Below the pieces are notes generated by a model that made no database searches, had not been told where the DNA came from, and worked only from the letters and a program-made list of their open reading frames with translations. From the NCBI GenBank assembly GCA_002691465.1, contig NZHP01000036.1:45826-109825 (forward strand): a DNA stretch of 64,000 nt, read 5' to 3'. Below, one piece after another: positions 57,886-64,000 of the stretch; the first letter of the stretch is position 1; each line of letters opens with the position of its first letter. This stretch comes from Gammaproteobacteria bacterium. Its GTDB lineage: Bacteria > Pseudomonadota > Gammaproteobacteria > Steroidobacterales > UBA11654. The position numbers and the translations under genes were made by a program.

Positions 57886-59760
57886 TTACTCCACTCTTTT
57901 CCCAAAAACTGATAACAAAATAAATACGGTAAACAATCCAACTGGAATCATAATCAGGGGCGAAATGCCATACCCAGTGGGCACTGTTCCTAAAAGCAAT
58001 GCGATTGTACCTACACTTAAAGCATAAGGAAGCTGAGTGGAAACATGATCAATGTGATTACAGCCAGATGCCATGGAAGACATGATTGTGGTATCCGAGA
58101 TGGGCGAACAATGATCGCCCCAAACAGCCCCACAAATCACACAGGCCACTGAGGAATAAATGATATGAATGTGTTCCATGTCAGCAACGCCATTTAAAAA
58201 CATGATCTGCCAAGCCAGAGGAATTACAATTGGATAAAATATACCCATAGTTCCCCAACTTGATCCGGTGGCAAAAGCAGTCGCAGCTGATAAAAGAAAA
58301 ATCACTGTTGGAATCAAAGGAACTGGCAAAAACTCACCGAGTATTGAAACCAAATAATTGGCAGTTTGTAAGATCTCTGTTGTTTGAGCTAGAGACCATG
58401 CCAAAATTAAAACAATGATGGCAAAAATCATAAATTTCACGCCCTCATACCAAGCTTGCACAGTTTCTTCCAACGACAAAATGCGTTGCAGTAACGTCAG
58501 AGTAAAGCCAGTCAAGACACCGATCAATGAACCCCAGAGCAATGCCGTATATGCATCTGCAGAACCAATAATGTCTTGGAGATTGTCTCCCTCACCTGTG
58601 GAGTAGAGCCCTGCAATTGTGGAAAGAATAAACATTAAAATGGGTATAAATGCGTTAAAGGCTCTTGCTTTGGATGGATCTTTAGCCTCGAGTTGTTTGG
58701 TTTCATCATCATTTGTGTATCCCTTACTTTTCTGCTCAAGAGACAGATCATTGCCAGAACGAGCAGCAACTTCATATTGGTACATCGTGCCAAAATCCTT
58801 TCCTGTGCCTGCCACCAAAAAAACAAACAAAAGCATAAAAATTGGGTAAAAACTATAAAGTATGGAATTGAGGTATAAGGAATATGCCGATTGATCAATT
58901 TCACTGATTTGACTCACAGATATATCAATCATTCCAACCTGGTATCCAACCCAAGTGGTAATTAATGCAACACATGCAATTGGTGCTGCCGTTGCATCAA
59001 CTAAAAATGCAAGCTTGGCTCTCGATATGTTAAGGCTATCAGTGACCTTCCTCATGGTATTGCCTACAACGAGTGTATTGGCATAATCATCGAAGAATAT
59101 AGCAACGCCCAATGACGAAGTTGCCAACTGTGCACGATTTGATGAACTCACAAATCTAGATAGATTATTAACGATGCCTTGCATACCTCCGTTTTTAGAA
59201 ATGATTCCAACAAGGCCGCCAATCATTAGACTGAAAATAATGATTGCTGCATGGTCAGGATTAGCTAAAGCATCTTTTACGTAAATGGAGGTAATGTTTA
59301 GGAGACTCTCTAAAATAGAATCTGCCTTAAAACCCATGATTGCATAAGACCCAATCCAAATACCTAAAAACAGAGCTGGAACAACGCTTCTAAAAACTAA
59401 GGCCATAAGAATTGAGACAAGAGGCGGTAATAGAGAGACCCAACCAGGAAGGACATTGATAGCTGCATCTGACACAACGCTTCCATCAAGTAAGAGTCTT
59501 ACTGATTCAGACGTTGCTTTTGAGAACCTTAAGAATTCAAATTCAATATCTCCACCAGACGAACAAAGCGATGGTTCAATCAAACTCTCTTCCAGTTCAA
59601 TCCTGTAATCACATGCTCGCTCTCTATCATAACCTGACGCTGAAATGGAAAAAGTAACATCCGTCAAAACAACTGTTGGGACTGATAAATCTGGGTTTGA
59701 ATAGAGGTTATTTGCAGCAATTAAGGCAAAAAAAATTGAAAGCATCGATTTTTTGATCAC
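57886..59760 (-). CDS. NhaC-family Na+/H+ antiporter-like transporter with exported N-terminal extension
   Basis: GLVGIISKNGGMQGIVNNLS, AIFFDDYANTLVVGNTMR, VICGAVWGDHCSPISDTTIMSSMASGCNHIDHV. Confidence 0.93.
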   Translation of the reverse strand: MIKKSMLSIFFALIAANNLYSNPDLSVPTVVLTDVTFSISASGYDRERACDYRIELEESLIEPSLCSSGGDIEFEFLRFSKATSESVRLLLDGSVVSDAAINVLPGWVSLLPPLVSILMALVFRSVVPALFLGIWIGSYAIMGFKADSILESLLNITSIYVKDALANPDHAAIIIFSLMIGGLVGIISKNGGMQGIVNNLSRFVSSSNRAQLATSSLGVAIFFDDYANTLVVGNTMRKVTDSLNISRAKLAFLVDATAAPIACVALITTWVGYQVGMIDISVSQISEIDQSAYSLYLNSILYSFYPIFMLLFVFLVAGTGKDFGTMYQYEVAARSGNDLSLEQKSKGYTNDDETKQLEAKDPSKARAFNAFIPILMFILSTIAGLYSTGEGDNLQDIIGSADAYTALLWGSLIGVLTGFTLTLLQRILSLEETVQAWYEGVKFMIFAIIVLILAWSLAQTTEILQTANYLVSILGEFLPVPLIPTVIFLLSAATAFATGSSWGTMGIFYPIVIPLAWQIMFLNGVADMEHIHIIYSSVACVICGAVWGDHCSPISDTTIMSSMASGCNHIDHVSTQLPYALSVGTIALLLGTVPTGYGISPLIMIPVGLFTVFILLSVFGKRVE

Positions 59761-61067
59761 TCTTTACTCCTATCTTTATAAAGATAGCCCTCTTTTATAA
59801 CGAAATGAATGTCTTCAAGACTTTTAATATTGATCAGTGGATTATTACTTAACGCAATGATATCTGCAAAGAATCCTTCCTCTACTCTCCCTATCTCTTG
59901 CTCCATTCCCAATACCTCTGAGGCTTTGACAGTCGCTGCCTGAATGGCCTCTAGGTTCGTCATTCCGTATTTTGTCATATAACTAAACTGTTTTGCATTT
60001 TTTCCATGGGGATAAACTCCGGCGTCAGTTCCAAAAACAATCTTGACTCCTGCCTCATGAGCTTTTTTAAAATTTGCTCTCTGTATTTCTGTGGTCTCTC
60101 TATTCTTTTGAAGAAATTCTTCTGGCATACCATCAGTCAGACCCATTTCATTGATATAGTCTCCGTTATAGACATCCATTGTTAGGGAAACTCCATTTTT
60201 CTTTGCAAGCTCGATCCCTTCATCGTCAATCAATGATGCGTGCTCAATGCTATTGACGCCAGACAAAATGGCCTGCTTAATTGATAGAGCACCATGAGCA
60301 TGAGCAGTCACTCTTATTCCTGTCTTTTTTGCCTCCTCAACTACGGCTGAAATTTCCTCTGGGGTCATTTCTGGACTCCCGGGCAAACTCCCATAAGCCA
60401 GAACAGCGCCCGATGCAATGAGCTTAATATGATCGGCGCCTCCTTCAATTACTTGTTTTGCTTTCTCGCGAAATGCATCCGCTCCTCTTGCAACACCCAC
60501 TCTAATATGATCTGGAACATCGCCTTCATATCCAGGTATTGCTACCTCTCCTCCCCCACCAGGTATGGTTAAATAGAATCCAGCAACCTTCATTCTAGGG
60601 CCAGTCGTTATTTTTGACTCAATTTCATCCCTGAGTCTTTTGTCTGTCCAAGCGATATATACTCCAACATCACGTACGGTTGTGAAACCAGCCATCAAGG
60701 TAATATGTGCGTTTTTTCTGCCAATTTTTAGTTGTTCTTCTTGTGATATGGAGTAAAACTCAATGAGATCACCTGAAACATCCTCAGAAATATGAGTATG
60801 CATATCGATTAGACCAGGCAAACAATACTGATCGGAAAGGTCTAGATTATCTTTAGATAAGTCGCTGCTTACTTTGGCATAATTAGTCACCTCTTTGATC
60901 TTCCCAGAGTTTTGATCTACTTTGATTAAAGCATTTCTGGTCCATCCTCCGGATTCGATATTTAATAAATGACCACAGTAAATATCAGTAAGAATCTGAG
61001 ATTGCACGGAAGTAGTACAAAAGACGAAAAATACTGTTGAAGAAATAATGTATGTAAATCTATTCAT
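59757..61067 (-). CDS. Exported metal-dependent amidohydrolase (imidazolonepropionase-like)
   Basis: Signal peptide; PGLIDMHTHI, HAHGALSIKQAILSGVNSIEHASLID, FGTDAGVYPHG. Confidence 0.94.
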   Translation of the reverse strand: MNRFTYIISSTVFFVFCTTSVQSQILTDIYCGHLLNIESGGWTRNALIKVDQNSGKIKEVTNYAKVSSDLSKDNLDLSDQYCLPGLIDMHTHISEDVSGDLIEFYSISQEEQLKIGRKNAHITLMAGFTTVRDVGVYIAWTDKRLRDEIESKITTGPRMKVAGFYLTIPGGGGEVAIPGYEGDVPDHIRVGVARGADAFREKAKQVIEGGADHIKLIASGAVLAYGSLPGSPEMTPEEISAVVEEAKKTGIRVTAHAHGALSIKQAILSGVNSIEHASLIDDEGIELAKKNGVSLTMDVYNGDYINEMGLTDGMPEEFLQKNRETTEIQRANFKKAHEAGVKIVFGTDAGVYPHGKNAKQFSYMTKYGMTNLEAIQAATVKASEVLGMEQEIGRVEEGFFADIIALSNNPLINIKSLEDIHFVIKEGYLYKDRSKE

Positions 61068-61124
61068 TTTTAAAACGTTATTAAACCTCTACTCAGAAAT
61101 TATATATATGGATTACAATAAGGT

Positions 61125-62072
61125 ATGAAAAAGTTACCCACCATCATAGCAACTTCTGTTGTCAGAGGAAGCCAACAAGGCGAAAGTCATGGAGGTATCT
61201 ACCTTGTTGATTTTCAGAAAAAAGAAGCAGACTTGGTTGTCGATTGGGATGATTCTGGGATTGATTTCACAGGGAGAGGCTGGGATAGAGGCCTCAGGGG
61301 AATAGAATTCAGAGGCGATGAAATCTACATCGCAGCAAGTGACGAGCTTTTTGTATACGACCTGAACTTTCAAGTTAAAAGGTCCTATAAAAATAGATTT
61401 TTGAAACATGCTCATGAAATCAATCGATTTGAGAACTTATTATTCATAACCTCTACGGGATATGATTCTTTATTGGTTTTTGATCTGGAACGAGATGAAT
61501 TTACTCGAGGTTTACATCTCAGAAAAACTCAAGAGGGATGGAAATCGCAATTGTATGATCCTAGAACTGAAGATGGACCCGAACCAGGAAACAATCTTCA
61601 TCTCAACAATGTGCGCTGCTCAAAAAAAGGTTTATTCGCAAGCGGGCTAAGAACGAATGCTTTAATTCGAATGGATAGCGATCTAAACCCATCTGAGTTT
61701 TGCAGTTTGCCTGAGGGAACGCATAACTCCAGACCATTTAAAGACGGCGTCCTTTTCAATGACACGCAAAGCAATTGTGTGCGTTGGATCAAAAGAGACG
61801 GCTCAGAAGCAAACTTCAGAGTGCCTCTTTTCCCTGAAGAAGAATTGACCCATCATGACTTTGACGACAGTCGAGTAGCCAGGCAAGGGTTTGCAAGAGG
61901 TTTATGCGTCATTGATGAAAATCATATAGCAATGGGTTCTTCGCCATCTTCTATTACATTGTTCAATCTTGAAACCAAGGAGCGTGTTGGAAGCGTCAAT
62001 TTAAGCATGGATGTAAGAAATGCTATTCACGGCATGGAGGTTTGGCCCTATGAAAGGCTATTGGATAGTTAG
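61125..62072 (+). CDS. Beta-propeller-like protein of unknown function
   Basis: Repeated strand-rich blocks (GIYLVDFQKKEADLVVDWD; DELFVYDLNFQVKRSY; DSLLVFDLERDEFTRG). Confidence 0.65.
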   Translation: MKKLPTIIATSVVRGSQQGESHGGIYLVDFQKKEADLVVDWDDSGIDFTGRGWDRGLRGIEFRGDEIYIAASDELFVYDLNFQVKRSYKNRFLKHAHEINRFENLLFITSTGYDSLLVFDLERDEFTRGLHLRKTQEGWKSQLYDPRTEDGPEPGNNLHLNNVRCSKKGLFASGLRTNALIRMDSDLNPSEFCSLPEGTHNSRPFKDGVLFNDTQSNCVRWIKRDGSEANFRVPLFPEEELTHHDFDDSRVARQGFARGLCVIDENHIAMGSSPSSITLFNLETKERVGSVNLSMDVRNAIHGMEVWPYERLLDS

Positions 62073-62334
62073 GTGCGAGTATCATGATCCGGAAGCCTTT
62101 GAAGAATATGCAAAGGTTGCAACTGAAGTTGTTGCGAAAAATGATGGAAAGTTCTTGGTAAGAGGCGGTCAACAAATCAATAAAGAAAATGCAAAACTTG
62201 AGAGAACTGTTCTTGTAGAGTTTCCAAGTTTTAAACTTGCCGAAGAGGTTTATGCAGGAGATGCCTACCAAGCTGCACTCAAACATATCAAAAACTGCTC
62301 GTTAAGGGACTTTGTGATAACGGAGGGAATATGA
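62050..62334 (+). CDS. DUF1330-type small protein
   Basis: MKGYWIVRCEYHDPEAFEEYAKVATEVVAKNDGKFLVRGG...ERTVLVEFPSFKLAEEVYAGDAYQAA; start trimmed. Confidence 0.88.
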   Translation: MKGYWIVRCEYHDPEAFEEYAKVATEVVAKNDGKFLVRGGQQINKENAKLERTVLVEFPSFKLAEEVYAGDAYQAALKHIKNCSLRDFVITEGI

Positions 62335-63734
62335 AAGATCGAATTAAATTTTTGATACTGCTGATGGGACTCCAACTCTCTTCATTGCAAGCAGAGATTT
62401 TGATAGAAAATATAACCTTGATCGATGCAAAAAATGAGATTAGAAATGCTCAATCTGTTTATATAAAAAACGGAGTGATTCAATCCATTAAGGACTCGGA
62501 GACTTCTGACTTAGATGGCGCTGAGCTTGACTCAAAGCTTATCGATGGTACGGGGAAATACCTCATCCCTGGACTCTGGGATGCTCATGTTCATCTTACT
62601 TTTATACCTGAGATAGACCATGAAACACATTTTGATCTTTACTTAAAAAATGGAGTTACAAGCATTCGAGATACGGGAGCCATCATATCTAAATTGCGAC
62701 CATCGCTGAATTTTATAAAAGAGAATCCAAATACAACCCCAAGACTTTTTTATGCCGGACCCCTGATTGATGGCGCAGACAGGGTATACAAAGGACTGGA
62801 GCCTGGTTTTCCAAATTTATCGATCGGTATAGATGAAAATTCAAATATACCAGGCGTGGTTGATGGACTTATTGCAGAGGGTGTTACATTTCTAAAATCA
62901 TATGAAATGCTAACCAGAGACACGTATTTGGAATTACTCAAAGTGGCCAGCCAGAATGGATTGAGAGTAACCGGTCATGTCCCTCTGAGCATTGATCTTG
63001 AAGAAGCGATTGAAGCAGGGCTTGGTGGAATGCAACATGTAAGAAACATGGATCTTGCATGCGCCAAGGATGCAGAAGTTCTTTTGGACGAACGACAAAT
63101 CAGCCTAGAAAATGAGGATGAAATCGCAGGTTCTGCACTTCGTACCCACATCCACTCTTCTCAGAGGTACTATGCCATTGATAACACCGATGATGAGCGT
63201 TGCCTCAGGATCATTAAGAAATTATCAGAATACGGTGTTTTTCAAACGCCCACACTCACCATCAATACATTTGATTCAAGACGCTTCTATGCCGACCCGG
63301 AATGGCGAGAAACTTACAGTGAGCTGCCAAAAGCTGCAAAGGAAGATTGGATGAATGGATCTCTCAAGCTGGCGGAGTTTGATGCCACTGAGGATGCCTT
63401 GAAATTTGATGCCTGGAGCCTGATGCTGGTCGAAAAAATGCATGCAGAAGGAGTGAAAATTATCGCAGGCACAGATACTCCGATTGGCTACTTGACTCCT
63501 GGATACAGTCTGCATAAAGAACTTGAACTTCTGTCCGAAGCGGGCTTGTCTAATCTGGAGGTGCTCAAATCGGCAACCATCACTCCTGCTGAATTCTTTG
63601 GCATCGAAGACCAAATGGGAACAATAGAAGTGGGTAAACTCGCTGATCTAGTGATCTTGAATGATAACCCCTTAGAGTCAATTTCTAACACACAAAACAT
63701 TCATAAGGTGATTGCAAAAGGAAAGATCCAATGA
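62331..63734 (+). CDS. Exported metal-dependent amidohydrolase
   Basis: Signal peptide; IPGLWDAHVHLTF, AGTDTPIG, NLEVLKSATITPAEFFGIEDQMGTIEVGKLADLVILNDNPL. Confidence 0.94.
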   Translation: MKDRIKFLILLMGLQLSSLQAEILIENITLIDAKNEIRNAQSVYIKNGVIQSIKDSETSDLDGAELDSKLIDGTGKYLIPGLWDAHVHLTFIPEIDHETHFDLYLKNGVTSIRDTGAIISKLRPSLNFIKENPNTTPRLFYAGPLIDGADRVYKGLEPGFPNLSIGIDENSNIPGVVDGLIAEGVTFLKSYEMLTRDTYLELLKVASQNGLRVTGHVPLSIDLEEAIEAGLGGMQHVRNMDLACAKDAEVLLDERQISLENEDEIAGSALRTHIHSSQRYYAIDNTDDERCLRIIKKLSEYGVFQTPTLTINTFDSRRFYADPEWRETYSELPKAAKEDWMNGSLKLAEFDATEDALKFDAWSLMLVEKMHAEGVKIIAGTDTPIGYLTPGYSLHKELELLSEAGLSNLEVLKSATITPAEFFGIEDQMGTIEVGKLADLVILNDNPLESISNTQNIHKVIAKGKIQ

Positions 63735-64000
63735 AGAAATTGGATGAAAAACAGATCAAAAGAAATCTAGCATTCACAGTCTTTATGATTCTTTTCATTC
63801 TTTCATTCTTTATTTTCAATCCTGCATGGAGCGAGGATCATGATCAAGAGAAGTACTGCTGGATTTCCGGCGAGAACTTTCATGATTTTAAAGACGCCAT
63901 CAGCAAACAATGCAAAACTGGTGACTTGATTTGGGTTGTTTCTAAAGGCGGAACAATCAATGATTGGAATATTGAGCAAACGATTGGCCAATACTGCAGT
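63731..64000 (+). CDS. Hypothetical exported protein, 3' truncated by window edge
   Basis: ATG at 63731: MKKLDEKQIKRNLAFTVFMILFILSFFIFNPAWSEDHDQEKYCWISGENFHDFKDAISKQCKTGDLIWVVSKGG..., open to the edge. Confidence 0.6.
   Translation, partial: MKKLDEKQIKRNLAFTVFMILFILSFFIFNPAWSEDHDQEKYCWISGENFHDFKDAISKQCKTGDLIWVVSKGGTINDWNIEQTIGQYCS

Noticed and set aside
63276-63614. 112-aa minus-strand ORF antisense to the amidohydrolase
   Set aside because: Shadow of a confident CDS.
1-64000. Mobile elements, prophage, CRISPR, tRNA or rRNA genes
   Set aside because: No transposase/integrase ORF, no regularly spaced repeats and no recognisable RNA gene seen; tRNAscan/Infernal would be needed to exclude small RNAs.

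Overview
This 64 kb window is a compact, AT-rich bacterial chromosome segment. Gene content and synteny suggest a streamlined, probably marine, gammaproteobacterium (inference). It is almost fully coding. I saw no rRNA, tRNA, CRISPR array, transposase or prophage. Left to right it holds: an LPS-export locus (partial kdsD, lptC, lptB), mgtE and a patatin; a catabolic block (CoA-transferase, cupin, VOC, M24, FAD oxidase, beta-oxidation genes, SDR, amidase); a minus-strand block with a red-chlorophyll-catabolite-reductase-like gene overlapping a two-component system, then a 2Fe-2S ferredoxin; icd, azurin and divergent acetolactate synthase subunits; a nine-kb operon of unknown function (30.0-39.1 kb) with a MotA/TolQ/ExbB-type channel, two vWA proteins with ExbD/MotB-like N-termini, an FHA-like/PEGA/SUMF1-like protein, a TPR protein, exported proteins and a lipoprotein; fatty-acid genes; a single-ORF HMG-CoA reductase/mevalonate kinase fusion followed by idi; and a methylated-osmolyte/C1 region (DmdA-like protein, BCCT transporter, MetF, DUF1638, methyl-THF methyltransferase, RACo-like ASKHA protein, Rieske oxygenase, S-formylglutathione hydrolase). 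The best candidates for an undescribed system are the 30-39 kb channel/vWA/PEGA operon and the bilin-reductase-like/two-component operon. All ten convergent gene pairs overlap or lie within 4 nt of each other.
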